Shown one piece after another: positions 1-13,135 of a DNA stretch of 64,000 nt; the stretch's first letter is position 1, and each line of letters opens with the position of its first letter. The notes beneath the pieces are model-generated. The model was given only the letters and a program-made list of their open reading frames with translations. It was not told the DNA's origin and did not search any database. Location: NCBI GenBank assembly GCA_013398615.1, contig VZSR01000170.1, positions 1,050,969-1,114,968 of the forward strand, in the 5' to 3' direction. Made by a program: the position numbers and the translations under genes. Source of the DNA: Brachypodius melanocephalos. Its lineage: Eukaryota > Chordata > Aves > Passeriformes > Pycnonotidae.

Positions 1-41
1 AACTAACTTCTGATTAGTCCATTGTGGCTTAAACCACAACA
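1..41 (-). mobile_element. End fragment of an endogenous-retrovirus LTR (same family as the LTR at 33711-34910)
   Basis: The first 41 bases match the right-hand end of the LTR at 33711-34910. Both carry a CTGATT(A/G)GTCC block followed by (C/T)T(C/T)AAACCACAACA at the terminus. The rest of the element would lie to the left, outside the window. If ACAACA is the outer end, the five bases after it (42-46, ATTAG) would be one copy of the target-site duplication; the other copy cannot be seen. The minus strand is inferred because, read that way, the piece is the start of a U3 region (TGTTGTGG...) with a degenerate CCAAT-like box. No coding capacity. The alternative is a chance match, unlikely over this length with the same order of blocks. 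Confidence 0.6.
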
Positions 42-720
42 ATTAGAATCTCATGTTTTACACAAAACTACAGTCTTCATGAAGGAATCCAGGTTCATGG
101 GTGGATTCTGTTATTCTCAGCCTGCAATACCAGTCTATGCAGTCACTGTGGTCTTGAGGAGTAGGAAGAGGCCTGGTAGAAGGGGGATGAGAGAGGACCA
201 CTGTCTTTGCATGGTTTCATTCCTCTGGGATTAGTCTGCTGATGCCTTTCCCAGCTGCTGCAAGGACTCTCAGGATTACTCAGCAGCTTCTCTCTTGCAT
301 CTTGTCTTTTTTCAGAAAGGAGATGTTTTGCTTCCTCTTTCTTACCTTCCATGATTCACCCTGCTTACAGATTCAGGTTACTCTTCTTCAGGGCTTGTAC
401 ACTGATATCTGGCTAGAAATTAATCTTTCTGATGATCTCTCCCTCCATGTTAGCTGCTTGCCTCCTTTTCATATACTGTATCCCTTACCTTGTAAACACA
501 GGTTTTTATTTACTATTGGACTCACTGAAATAACCACTGCCACAATATTTACTGCATTTATGCTAGGAAGCTACAGTGAATTAAAAACATTCAGAAGAAA
601 AGCAATTGGAATTTGCAGAAGCCTGTGGCCTTGATAGCACTTTCCTTTGAAAACCCTGTCTACAATATGTAAAATAAAATAGTCTCTCATGAAAAAAATT
701 GATCAGTGCTAGGTGTGAAC
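42..720. other. Non-coding interval, no gene recognised
   Basis: Mixed-composition unique sequence. The 130-codon open frame on the plus strand (242-634) resembles no known protein, has no clear splice context, and is the length expected by chance. No repeat or RNA gene was recognised. Confidence 0.6.
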
Positions 721-774
721 AGGCACAGACTGGTTTCCAGGCACAGACTGGTTTCCAGGCACAGACTGGTTTCC
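721..774. repeat. Perfect tandem triplication of an 18-bp unit
   Basis: The unit AGGCACAGACTGGTTTCC occurs three times head to tail with no mismatch (721-738, 739-756, 757-774), followed by a partial degenerate copy (AAGCAC). Because 18 is a multiple of three, open frames crossing it show a repeating six-residue peptide, but those frames have no other coding signs. The identity of the copies suggests recent expansion, so copy number may vary between individuals. Confidence 0.95.
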
Positions 775-779
775 AAGCA

Positions 780-3700
780 CTTCCTCTGACCCCTTCCCAG
801 CCACACTCCACGTGCATTCCTCCATAGCTTCCAGGAAGGGCTGACTGGCTTGCTGAATCACCAGCTGCCTACAGCCCTGGTGGGATGGAACAAGGCTGCT
901 CTCTACATTGTCCGTGGGAAGGAGAGAGAGCTGCTGCTTCTCCCTGCTGCTTTGCTCGGGAGCTCCAAGGGAAGAGCCCTGGCTGACTGGACCTAGGCAG
1001 GGCAATATAAACAACATAAGGCACTTGAAGAGATGCAAGTGGCAGTGGGAGCTTGAGGGCTTCTCTGTCCCACTTTGTCCCTTAGGCATGGAGATATAAA
1101 GAAGCTGAAAGTTTAGCATTATAATACGGTGACATATTCAGTTTTGATACATGCTCCTGATACTAAGAGACATGTAAACCCCACAAATCTTTTCTGTTTT
1201 AGCTGTGTGTCACAATAACTCCTATGTAAGCTTTCTGTAGAACTGATCAGTGAAAGCCTAAGTCCTCTGAAGTCAAGTGGAAAGCTCTTGTTTTCCTGGA
1301 TGGTGCAGGGCAAGACCACTAGCAAGGATTTTTTTATCCTTGTGTATGTTGCAACACTGAATATAGATCAATTTTTACTCCATGTTTAGGTCCTTCCAAT
1401 GTGTTATTTTTAAATACCTAGTATCTGGTTATCATGACTGCATGGTCACTGCAAGTAGAATAGCATGAAGTGCTCTGAGCAAGAAGTAATTCGACAGATA
1501 ATTACACAGGAGAGAAATGAACAAACCATGAGTTAGCTAAACATTTCTGCTTAAAAGAAGATATTTGGGATGGATTTACATATAAGATTTTGCTTATTTG
1601 GCACAACAATGAATCATGCTGCCCTGTTATGGGCATTATAAAAGCATAGCTGGCTGGAGGATAATGACGCTCCAAATTAATGATTTCCACTTTAATTACA
1701 TTTTATATTAATATTTGCTCCATGGAATTTGGGGTCTTAGATCAATTTTCTAGGAGAATATTAAGAAAACAGACCTTATCTGTAGAAAGGCCCTCCTTTA
1801 TGCAGACACTTGAATAAAGACCCACCTAGAAAATCACTTTATTTTTCTAGCATTTTTTCTCTGATCTTGCATCTGGGATGCAAACATCCTTCATAGTTTA
1901 TGTGATAACAATAACTGGCCCATGTGGAATCAAGTTGAGCAAATAGATAGGAGTATAGATTTGGGACATGACCTTCGCTTGTGTGAATCAAAGATTTTTC
2001 TGGAAAGAGAAAATTGTTGTTAATGCTTTAGTTCTTCAGTGATCAAAATATGTAACACATGATCATTTTCTCAAACTGTCTCAAAATGAGTACAAATACC
2101 AGGTTTCTGGTTTAGAAAATGAGTTTCAGTCACCTTCAAATTTCCATTAATTTTCACACCTGGAAACAGAAAATTCTTACAATAACCACAGCATATGTGC
2201 AGATGGATCAGAGCAGTTCCAACCCCTATACATTGATAGTGTCTCCTAATTTCTGCAAGCAGATTTTTTTTTTTTGACAGACTTTTGGAGGTCTTTAAGT
2301 TACACACCCAAGTTGGAAAAAGGCCTGAGTACAAATAAACAACCTTGAATGGGAATGTTTTCAAGGCTTACAAAGTTAACATCTGGCTGTAAACTCCGGG
2401 CAGTACTCCGACCCCTTGCTGTGAAGCTGAGGACAGACTCCAGGCTTGCTTGGGGGTTTATGTTTGTGAGAGGGCTGGATGATTCAAGGCCACATGCATT
2501 CCACCAAGGTTCCCAGAGCTGGCTCCTCAGGGAAGGGTGGTGGATGTGATGGCAGACCACGTGCCGCCCTGCCTCTCCCCTCTGAGCTCCTGGTCACTGT
2601 CCTCATCCTCACCCCCATCACTGTCAGGGTCTCAGGTCAGCTTTCACTGCGCGCAACCCACTGGGGCCGGGGAGCTCCTTGCAGTTACTCAAGTATTGGG
2701 TCAGTCCTGTTCATTTCATTTTTTTAATGGGATCCTGCAGTGCCATCCAGGTCACTGGTTTTTTTACACCATCAGCTCTAACCCATCCAGTCGGACAGAA
2801 AAAACCTTTGATTGACACGTTGTCAGAGCAGCCTTTGGACCAAATCCACTCTTGCACTGATTTTCATACTGGTGTGAAACTTGACTTCCTTGGAGCTACT
2901 CTGGAGTTGCAGCAATGTAATTGAAAGTGGAATCAGGCATCAGAGTATCCTTTATTTCCCTGGCTGAGGAGAACTGAGTTATCAGTGTGAACATTTGAAT
3001 GTGAATGAAGCCAGAGAAATGGAATTCTGTAGCCAAAGGCTTCAGTGAAACGCCTTCACCAGTGTTTAACACAGGCTGGTGATGGTCTTTTATTCATAAA
3101 TTCAGTACTAAGGAGGAGTACCCCCCGTCACTTAGTGTATAAAATCACAATTAACGTACTATAATGGACTTTAAAGGGCAAACCCTGTAGAAATGATTTA
3201 TATCTCATAAAATATTACATTAAACCCTCTCTTTCTCATGATATTTTTTTGTCGTATTTCCCCTTTCTGCCTGCATTTTAAATGCAACTTTATTTCTTGT
3301 TTTATGCCTGTGCAAAGCTGTGGGACAGCTGGGACAGTGGAGAAAATGTAGGAAAAGAAGGATTTAGGCAAAACAGCCATTTTGCAGTGACCAAATCCTA
3401 TCAATGTAGCACATAATTTTCTATTTGTCACTAGCTTTTAAAGAACAATAGTACAGTGAAGGAAGGGAGACAAAAGAAAAAGCAGTAAGTTGGGATCTCT
3501 CTGTCTTCTACTTGCTCCTTCCTTGTTTTCTTGGCAGATAGAGAAACAAAATCCCAGTGTCAGAAACCCCAGCAATAGCTGTCAAAAGCCCAGTCTGTTG
3601 TGGTTAGACGCACGAAATCCCAGAGCATGTGGCAGCCAAACAATGTGCTGGGATAAGTCAGCAGGGCCTGCTGGGTTAAAAGGGATGGCAAAAGCAGCCG

Positions 3701-5237
3701 TTGATGATTTACCTACCTCAGCATCACCTATGAAGGTCCACAAAGGAGATTGGCTATTTGGTGCAACACAAATGTATTTCTGAGTTGAATTTACCTTGGC
3801 TGTAAGGAGAATTTCTTGATTATTCACTGGTGATTTGTGATGGCAACCTGAAATTTTTACCTGTACCTTTGACAGAGATTAAGTGGTTGAACCTTTTGCA
3901 TTCAGGAGCACAGCATAGTCAGTCAACCAAGGACAGTCCAGTTCTGACAAATATTGTCACATGATTAAATATAAGTATGGCCCTGAGTTATGCTTGCACA
4001 TTGTTCAGTTGGAAGATGCTTGGAAAAAATGGACCCAGCTTCTCACTGAAGTAAACAGGAGCAATTGTAATGACTCAGTACAAAGCTATCCCAGTTCAAA
4101 CTACATAGGGATTTAGCCTGTAGTGAAGTGCTCTTCCTTCCCCTCCCCTCCAAATACTCCACTAGATTTCATGGATTTAAAGCAGCTATTTAACATCTGG
4201 TAAACTAAAGGAAATATACAAAAGTGGAGGAGTGCATCAGTGACTAATGTGTAAGGACCCCTGGCTTGTACCACACACAACACAATGAAGATGGAAGGTT
4301 GGAAAGCCACTGGTGAAATCTTTATGCTTTCTCATGTGGTCATACCAAAACATGTCAGCTGCCAGTGTTTTAGGGATGCTCTAAAACCTGATTATTCCTG
4401 CTTGCTCTGCATTTATGATCTATGAATAGATAAATGCAGCTTATTTGCTGCTAAACCTCTTATTGGGTAAGAACTGTAGACACAATGAATTGAAATTTGA
4501 AACTGTTGCTTCATTGTAAAGAAGGATAGCTGCAGTTAGGAGCAGGAGCTGCATGTCTAAGAGTGGGAGCTCTGATGACTATGTTATTAAATGAAAATAA
4601 TTTTAACTCTACTGTTCAGCTCTAAAGGACATAACAATTCAAATGGAATTTTGATCTAAGTAATTGGGAATCCCACCCGAGAGGGTTAAACAAATTCCTC
4701 TCCATCTTTTCCTAGATCCTATACAGATTCAAGAGTACTTTCCACTATCCTCGTTCTTGAGACAAAATATTCATTGCTCTTAGAGATCTTTTGGCTGTGT
4801 ATGTGTGTATGAGATATGCTTTGACATTACAAACAGAAAAGGGGAAAGAGAACAATATAGCTTGATGTGAAATTCAGGGTTGAGAAGAGGAAGGGAGAAT
4901 AGTGGTTCAGGAAGTTTTTTTTCCTCCTCCAGCAGTCAGTATATCGTAGCTGAAATCAAAACCCTATAGCAAGCTCCCTGAAGGAAGCGGCATAATAAAT
5001 AGGTCTTTAAGGTCCTTTCTGAATGACATGGAATGAATGCCTCTCTCTTTCCCCTCTCTTCTCCCAAGGTAGAATTAGAAAATGATTCTCCACGTAAAGA
5101 TATGTGATCCGTGCTAATGGCAGCAAATGAGAATGCCAGCTGCTGTTTCACCCTCTCCTGGACCCCTGCCCTGCTCCCACCTCCCCACAGTCACTCTGGC
5201 AGTAGTTTCATGCTTTATTTCAGACTTACTGTTTGAA
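780..5237. other. Non-coding interval with one GC-richer patch
   Basis: No gene recognised. A GC-richer patch at about 2530-2680 is C/T-biased, contains CpGs (GTGCCGCCC, GCGCGCAAC) and overlaps several short open frames in different phases. None resembles a known protein or has convincing splice sites. The rest is AT-rich unique sequence with small homopolymers such as the T run near 2264. Confidence 0.55.
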
Positions 5238-5320
5238 TAATGATAATAATGTCTTGCACTCCTGTAGTGTCTTTCATCTGAGAACTACAAAGCTGTTTTA
5301 CAAACGTTAGCTCTATAAGG
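5238..5320 (+). repeat. Ancient SINE-like (MIR/CORE-type) fragment
   Basis: An ATAATGATAATAATG stretch is followed by CTTGCACTCCTGTAGTGTC, then TTTCATCTGAGAACTACAAAGC and TTTTACAAACGTTA. This is the block order of the old amniote repeat that reads approximately 'cttgcactt.tatagcgcctttcatc.gaggatctcaaagcactttacaaa'. The downstream part (fraction 'ttttacagatggggaaactgag') is not recognisable here, so only the 5' half survives. The assignment is from memory of the family and needs a repeat-library search. Confidence 0.45.
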
Positions 5321-5840
5321 GTTCATTCAGCAATGTACTAACGATGATCACAGAACGAACATACTCAGTCCTACAATCATGCAGTTGATTATTTACTCCT
5401 TGCAAATCTATGTCATCTACATCTATTCCACAGTAAGAACTTTATGACTATCTTTACAACATACGATGAATATATGCAAGTTTAATGCACAGAAAATATT
5501 TAGAGGAAAACTTACTGCAGTCTTCCCAGGAGGAGGGATACTGTTTATTCACCCCCTACTACAGAATGAAAAATGGAAAATGCTGAGGTATTTGTGCGTC
5601 ATTATCTAAGACAGGTTTGTGTCTGTTCCAGCAGGAAGTTGTGTTCTCTCTGCAATCTGAATTAAAAATTCTGTGTCCTTGCTGCAAAGTACCAGGTCCA
5701 AATAACCCTGGATTTTATGACCTGGGAGACGTTGAATGCACACCCTTGAAGCAAGGTCCTCTGTATTCTTAGAAAGTTTGGGATTCCTGAGCTGAGCTAT
5801 GCAACTTGCAGTTCCCATCTAATCTAAACTTCATGAGATG

Positions 5841-5866
5841 TGTTTTGTTGTGTTTTGTTGTGTTTT
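5841..5866. repeat. Short tandem repeat, 10-bp unit
   Basis: TGTTTTGTTG occurs twice in tandem and is followed by a partial third copy (TGTTTT). Simple low-complexity G/T sequence, no function implied. Confidence 0.9.
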
Positions 5867-6261
5867 CTGTTATTTTCGTGCAGGGTAAGGCCAAATTCTG
5901 CCCTTTCTGCTGTTGATAAGCAAATTTCACTGCTTGCAGTTCCCATAAAATGCGTGTCTGCTTGTTATCTTTCCCTCCCAAAGCTTCAAATTTTTGCTGG
6001 GAAATTCTGCAACTGGGCTTTTTCTAAGCAATTTTACATCAGCATAATGAGATCTCTCATGGTATGTCAGAATTTTATTTTATTCTGTCTCTATCTCAGT
6101 TATAAAGAAGCTCAGAGGAAATGAGAAATAGGCTATCCCAATATTTTGAATTCAAAATAAAAAAAAGAAATTGGAGCTAAAAATGAATGCATATAACTCA
6201 ACAACATGCCTTTTTAACAATTTACCTAATGACTCACTGGATTTTGACCAAGTGACTACTG

Positions 6262-6312
6262 TTGGGCTTTTCAAAAGAATCTATGAATTTTGGCTCCCTC
6301 CATATTCAGTGC
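6262..6312 (-). repeat. Possible remnant of an ancient amniote interspersed repeat
   Basis: The blocks TGGGCTTTTCAAAAG, TTTTGGCTCCC and ATATTCAGTG follow the order of an old amniote repeat that reads approximately 'gtgggattttcaaaagcacct...tttggctcccattgaagtcaatg'. Divergence is high and the edges are uncertain. A chance resemblance is possible. Confidence 0.35.
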
Positions 6313-9300
6313 TCAAGTGAAAACCACAGAAAACCTGCTTTCAATGTCACTGTCCCAGGTAATTATTATGTGCTCAACATCCATAACTAGGCCCTGCATT
6401 TTGAGAAGATCCTGTGGGCACATAATCACCTAAGTAAACTCCAGATAAGGTCCACATGGGCCTTGAGATAAGTGTCATCTATTTTGATTTCTCAATGACA
6501 AAACCAGCTCCATAGAGATTTCTGGAATCTTCACATGTTTTGAGACAGGCCATGCTTTATGCAGCTATATTTTCTTCTTATAATTTGTAAAATTTTTCTG
6601 GAAAAAGTAGACATAAGGAGAACTATACTACAATAAACCAGTTTGGAGAGATTGCTGAGATCTTAGATGAGACAGAATCACCATCTTTGAAGACTCATTT
6701 GTCCTGGAAGTGCAGTTCACAGTGAAGTGAATGGCAGATACACAGAAGAACTTGGCACAGCTCACAAGAGGTGCTTTTTCAAGAACAAGCTGAAAAGTGC
6801 CAGAAGGAAGCAAAATAGAGCCAAGGAAACTCCAGGGTTGCTTGAAACTTCACCAGGTTGTCCCCTGGAGATGATAATTTTCTCGTCAGAAGAACATGCA
6901 TGTGGATTTTTTATTACTTTAAAATCTACTTTTAAAAAGTTTATTTTTTCAATATAATTTTACTTGTAAGATGATGGCTTGGCCACATTATGCCTCTGAT
7001 CAACACCTAAGGCCAGCAGCCACTGGGACTCAGGTTTGATCTGTCCTTACAGAGGCCACTGCAGTTAGAACCCAGCCTAGGAAAGCAAGCAGTATAACTA
7101 CCTGAGGAGAGGTACAGACTTGGCATCCATAAGGGGCAAGGTAAACCTGACAAAATAAAAAAGCAATAGAGCTCCAGTTGTCCTGTAACCAAGAAAATCC
7201 ACCACCAAGTGTATGTATTACCTTGTTATGATGAAAGGTAAAGCTTTTTTAATTGAATGATTAGAACAGGATTGGTTTGGGAGTTGACACTATGAAACAA
7301 GGACATATTAGTGAGATACTGTTTGCTTTTTAATTTGCAGTTCTCTCTGTTGAATTAATTTGGCATATTTTCTGTTCCACACCCAAGAAATCTCAAAACA
7401 AGGCTCAGAAAAGCCCTCCAGAGTTGGCACTAAATCTCTATGGATACAGCCAGGAAAACTATTTCAAGCTTCTCTCCATCAGATTTGAATCAGCCTAACC
7501 TAACTTCTCAGTGTTATATTACCTGTGACTGCCACCAGGAAAAAGGGTCATACTCAAAACACAGGTAATTTGGGCAACCATTGTCTAAACAGAGAATAAA
7601 CAGAAATTTCTTCTTTGAAAAGGTATTGTAGTCCTTTTCAAAAGGCAAAAGAATTTTCAGAGCAAAGACACCTGAGGTTTCCATTTTGAAACATGTCTTG
7701 TAGCTGTGGGACACTTCAAAACACCTGTCAAAGGTATCTCCCCACCACTGCGCTCTGAATGTTTGCCTCCAGCCCCTTTTGCTTTGTGGATGTGTAGAAA
7801 GTGTCCCATGTAGGTTTGGGCCCCTACACAGGGTCATTTATCCTGGTGACAGTGACTGTCTGAAGAGCAAATTGATATTTCATGCAGGTGTTGCCCCAGG
7901 GGTGTAATTTCCAGCTGTTCCACGCTTCACACACATCTGCAGCTTCACTGCACCCTTAGGTTCCCTGGCCACGGAGACCAAGTACAAAGTCAAAAGGCAG
8001 CATGCCCTGGGCTCTGGTCTCTACACCTGTACAAGCTCTATGACTTGAGCAGGGAGCTTCAAGAGATTCAGCTGCATAGGTGGAACCTGAGTTACCTTTT
8101 GGAGACCCCTAGGACTTGCCCACAAGGGTGGAAGCCTTTGTCCTGCGTGCCTTGCAAAGCATTTGTTAAAAATCACTGAATTGCACTAAATGACTTCAAC
8201 ACAAGAGTCAGGCATAGGAAAATAAAAGCTAAAAGCTGGATGTGAGTACCTCATAACAGAAGCTAAAGGCAATGAAGGACACACTGGTGCATCATGCAAG
8301 AATGGTGAAGTTTCATTTTTCCATTATCCTCAGGGAGGCCCCACAGTCCTCCCTGGAAAGGCATGAGAGTGATGCAGAATATTGTGAGTGGCTGAGCTGT
8401 ATGGTAATCAAAACCACCCTTGATGTAGCAAGATATATATATATGAAAAATTATTCTGCTCCAAGGTCATGCTTCCACCCACAAGACAGTCCCCAGGATG
8501 CTGGAGAAGATTATTAAAATTACTCTCTGTATTGTTGCAAAGTTCTTGGACCGTCACAAGTTTCTTTGGTATTTTAGAAGTGCCACTGAGGAGAGGTTGG
8601 GTGGTGCCTGCACATAGCAGCTGCAGAGATACAGTTCTCAGATGTGTGCCTGTGCATACTGGCAATGCCCAGTGCAAAATGCAATTAATTTCCTTAGCTA
8701 CTGCTACCCTGTAAATAATACGGGAGCACCAGTATTTTCTAGTATATTTTCCCTGTGGGGAAAACAAACCAGTTTGGACTCAGGGCATAACGCTGCCTTC
8801 AAACATACAGGCACAGCTGACATGGATTTCCATGGCACCTTGCCCTGAATGTATAATTGCATTTGGGTTTGAACAGCTTTGTTTATTTGTATATTTTGTT
8901 AATGTGTTTTGCACCTCGGGCATGTACTTTACAAATGCAAATTCCTTGGCTTACTGGGGTAATTTATGGCTTTTAAAGTCTAATTTTTGAACCATTTTGC
9001 AATAGTAAAAAGCCCTTGTTTAGGGAGATCCTTTGCCAGGGGAACCTTTGCTGTCTTTTCAAAAAGGTGCAGGGCATTCCCACCTCCCACTGAAATCAGC
9101 AGGACTCAGCCTGCCAGAGGGAAGTTCACAAAGTCCTCAGCCTGGCGTGCAGGAGAAAAATCAACCAACCTCCTCCTTCTAAATCATTCTATTGCAAGAA
9201 TACTCAAGGGCCCAGGGCAGAGAGCGAAGCACACTGCTGTATCCACTATCCAAACACAAAGACAGGAGAGGAAGAGGATAATCCTGCACAGAGGAAATGA

Positions 9301-12300
9301 GAAGATGATGTCCAACTTAGGGAAGAGCTGAGAAGATTCAAGGATGGTTTTCAAGTAGGAGCTGGCATTGGTTTTCCCACCACTAGCAAAACCCTGCTGT
9401 GAGACTGACAGGAAAGGACATACAGGCTCCAGCTTAGGCATGGACAAGTGACTTGGGGTTACCGATGGACGCATTGTCCTGCAAAGGCTCGGGACTGGTG
9501 CAATATGGGAGGAGGATTACCTCCAAGTTTTAGACGGGTAAATAAGACAAAGAATGGTTGCCAGATTTCTTCAGAGGTATGATAAAAAGCCTAAATCAGA
9601 TCTCTGACTTTCTCTCATGTTTCTTAAGCATGCAGCAGCTTTCCAGCTGCTCTTCAATGGCAGTTCTCACTGGGGAAGGAGTAGGCAGGTTTCTGTCCTG
9701 AAACCCTGTAAAAAGTGTTTTGTACTTGGTTGAATTAAGGGCATTAGCTCAGTGTGATACCATAACAAAACTGGGCCCAAGCTTGCTGTGTTACAAAATA
9801 TTTCTATTTGTATAACTGCTTCCTGAAGCAAAAGCTTTGAATTTTAAATTTTAAGTACTTAAGGTATAAGTTGAGGTGGGTTTTTTTTTTTGTTCAATAG
9901 TTTATTTAAGGAAAAAGAAATGGGAAGAGAAGGGTTGCTTAGTTTTTTTAAGAGCCACTGAGGTTTTAGATTTATTCTAAGCCTTGGGGTTAATTTTCAA
10001 AATGAAGTCTTTGAGAAAATAGCTTTCTAATAAAATTTTAAGATTTGGAAGCCTCTATTCTCTGGAGTTTTTAGGCAACTTGGTTTGTTAAAGAATTTTA
10101 CCACTAATAATTCTCAGAAATTACTGTGCTGAAATTAAAAGGGCCTAGTGATGACAATGGAGTGTACTGGCTCCCTTTGCAGCTAAGAACCAGGGGTTCA
10201 GAGGAAGTGAGTTAGTTGCTTAGTTTATCCATCCTGTTTTGTGATGAGAAAGCTACTTTAAGCCAGCTCTGCTCAGCCCAAAGCCCTGTTTAGACATGAG
10301 AGTCATATCTCACTGATCCAGCTACTCCCAGCTTGCATCAGCTTTACCTTACACTGGTGTCTTGTACTTGTGAAGTGAATTGCTGAGGCTCATGCCGTTT
10401 TGACAGAGGGCTTAAAGCAGCTCAGCAAGTCAGGGTGAGACAGTGTTAGGGCATATGGGGTCTGAGCCGTTAAACTTTTGGCCATGCAGCCCAGCATAAT
10501 TGTATTCTCTCTATTCACAAGCTGCTAAATTCCTACAACAGATTGCTTATATACACTTTTTTTCTCCCTATCTGACTAATAAGATTTTTCAAGGCTCAAA
10601 AGCCACACAGCCTTGAAAGAAATCCTTTCTTCGTTGCTTAACAAAGATATGCCTGGAGTTTGTGCAGAGGGTGTGGGTAGCTGTCACATTAACCCCTGAA
10701 GCTGTTGTCAGGATTCCTGGTTTACCCTAGAGGAGGATGGAGGAAAGTAACGCTTTGCCCTTATAAGAACAACACTCATTTGAAGTTGAACTGAAATGTT
10801 AAAATTAGAGCCAACAATATTTGTTAGGCTTAGGCACTCTTTCACCTCAAGGGTCTCTCAGCTGATATCATCTTTGTTTCACCTGTAGGAAAATGAAAGG
10901 GATGCAATTCTGTCATTCACTGGTGAGCGCACAACACCGTGGTATGAAATCTGATCTCTTGAAGCTGGAACCCAAACCAGGTCACTGCCTCCCAGCCATG
11001 CCTGAGGCACGGGTCTGCTCTTCCCCAGCTTCATAGACCACAAAATGGTTATGTTTCGTTTTCCTCTGTTTGGGGTCATGTACACAACAGAAATAATCTG
11101 TGGGATTGTATAGTAAGGATTCAGTCCTCCCTGGAGACCTGTAGGGAGACCATACAGGCAGTGTGTCTGAGAAAAGATAACAATAGTCTCCACACTTGCT
11201 ATGTTTCACCAACCCTCTAAGCATTGGTGAAGTAGGTGAATAAAGCATGAGACACTTAGTGGTAAATTTTTAGGGTTGCATTATTTCTGCAGGAGGCCTA
11301 TAACACGCTGCCTCCCATACTCAGCAGAAAGTTATTTCTAATTGTTAGGATTTTATTCCAAGGTGTAAAAGTAAATGCTGACCTTCATGACATGGTGGCT
11401 GAAGGCCACTGGAGGAGTAAGGAACTGAAACAGTGTTTAATACTTAAGAGACAGATTTTTGTTTAAATGTCAATGCAAAACCATTCCTTTTCCACCCCAC
11501 CTTTTCTTTCTACTTCATTGGCAATTGCTAAAGCGCTGAAGAGGTATGCATCCTTAAATATGGATGAAACACCAGTGAAAACATTTGCCAGATTTAGTCC
11601 AGGATCTAGTTGCCCACATGCCTTCTGAAGTTTGGTAAACCTAGAAACTTGTCTCCTGAAACTTTAAGTGTAACTCTTGCCATAGTACAGTTTGTGGGTC
11701 TGCAGAATAATAAACCCAGAGATAACAAGACACCCTTATCCCTGCTTTGAACAGTAGTAGGAATTGCTGATGGTGTGCACCATTGCCTTATGCTGATCCA
11801 GACTTCTTAAATTTCTAGCTTCACTCACATTCAGCCTTCCAAAGGGGATCACTGTAAAGCCACACTGTTGAGATTTACCTTGTGAACTCTGCTTAAAACA
11901 AAGAATCAGACTTAAAAGCAGCCTGCTGACATAACTACTGGTCTGAAAAGGTAAAAATATCCAAGAAATTCAGTGTTAAGTCTCAAACTTTGTCTTTAAA
12001 TGTGTCCTTCAGACCCTATGATTTCTGTTTCTGGTAGGTGACATTTGTAGTGATTTTGAGGATCCCTGATAATGTGTGAGCTGTTTGTTAATTCTTTTCA
12101 CCTAGGCTGAGGTTTTACATGTTCTTGCTGAAGGATATGTGGTAATCTCTACTGTAAAAAACAAAGGCAAAAATGCAGAGCAATAATCTTACATGCATAT
12201 GGGGGGTTTTTATTAATCTTGATTTCCTTTTCTTTGAAGAGTGACGAAGTAGAATGACTAATTTGGCTATCTAGTACGTGCTAATATTTAATCTGAAAGA

Positions 12301-12750
12301 CTGGATTTCGGGTGGGGATTTTTGTCAAAAACACTAGAATAAAATTGCTATTGAAAAACTATTTAATCAGAATACTGACCCATTATTTATTTCTTTTGTG
12401 CCAAGATTGTATCTTAGCCATTTAAGTGAAATAACAGTGTAGGCATGATGCAATAATTTCTCATATAGAAGGCTTTGGAAATAATTTACGTTCAAGGTTA
12501 CTATACTGCTTTAAACTGTGTAGTATCTGCTTTTTGTATCCAAACCAGGAAGTGAGATTTCCCCTCTCTCCTTCTCTCCAGTGTGACAAGGGTAGATGTT
12601 CAATTGTGATCACAATAGATAGGTAATATGATGATTGGCTCTCGCAATTCGGGGATGAATATTGTGGTATGTTAAAAGAAGCTTTATTGCTGTATAGTTA
12701 TGTCACTGTGGTGTGCTGTTTAGATGTCCTCTGTTCTCCCCATAATCCCC

Positions 12751-12843
12751 NNNNNNNNNNNNNNNNNNNNNNNNNNNNNNNNNNNNNNNNNNNNNNNNNN
12801 NNNNNNNNNNNNNNNNNNNNNNNNNNNNNNNNNNNNNNNNNNN
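12751..12843. other. Assembly gap (93 N) inside the LTR
   Basis: A run of 93 undetermined bases flanked by C-rich sequence (TAATCCCC on the left, CCCCTTG on the right). A C-rich tract inside the LTR U3 region is the likely cause. Any open frame crossing it is meaningless. Confidence 0.99.
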
Positions 12844-13017
12844 CCCCTTGCATGGCGCAGTTGGGAATGGGGAAAGCTTGTTGCCAGGGAGGCATGGCAT
12901 GACAGCACCTCACCTCCAATCAAGTTGCAAGAAAGTAGCCTCCACCAATAAATGGCAAAGAAGAGTTGACTGGCAGGCTTTGGGTGGGGCCAGCATCGCC
13001 TGATGCAACCTCAGGGG

Positions 13018-13025
13018 TATAAAAG
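13018..13025 (+). promoter_or_regulatory. LTR TATA box
   Basis: TATAAAAG lies about 100 bases downstream of the first CCAAT box and about 110 bases upstream of the polyadenylation signal. This is the normal spacing of a U3 promoter, so the LTR could still start transcripts reading rightwards into unique DNA. Confidence 0.7.
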
Positions 13026-13129
13026 TCGAAGCAGCCATTTTTAAAGTGATCTTGTGGTTGCTGGTCACACACTCCCAGCGCACTGTCCTTTCTCCTTATT
13101 CAGTCCTTTGTTGTATTCTGTTAAGGTTT

Positions 13130-13135
13130 ATTAAA
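13130..13135 (+). terminator. LTR polyadenylation signal (ATTAAA)
   Basis: ATTAAA in the context GGTTTATTAAACTTTGG, 38 bases before the LTR end and followed by a G/T-rich stretch (GTGAGGGTTGTTT). This is the usual arrangement of a cleavage and polyadenylation site at the end of the R region. GTGAGG (13154-13159) and CCTCAC (13167-13172) form a small inverted repeat next to it. Confidence 0.6.

Larger units (their letters stand above)
5321..12662. other. Non-coding interval, no gene recognised
   Basis: Apart from the two small repeats listed within it, this 7.3-kb stretch is AT-rich and unique. Open frames are all short (about 120 codons or less) and none resembles a known protein. A small TA run is at 8431-8443. 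A sequence near 10318-10365 containing CAGCTTGCATCAG and TTACACTGGTGT may be another old repeat but is too decayed to name. No RNA genes seen. Confidence 0.55.

Noticed and set aside
6370..6426. ATTATGTGC and GCACATAAT inverted repeat spaced by about 40 bases
   Set aside because: Arms are only 9 bp, with no terminal duplications, so a transposon reading is not supported.
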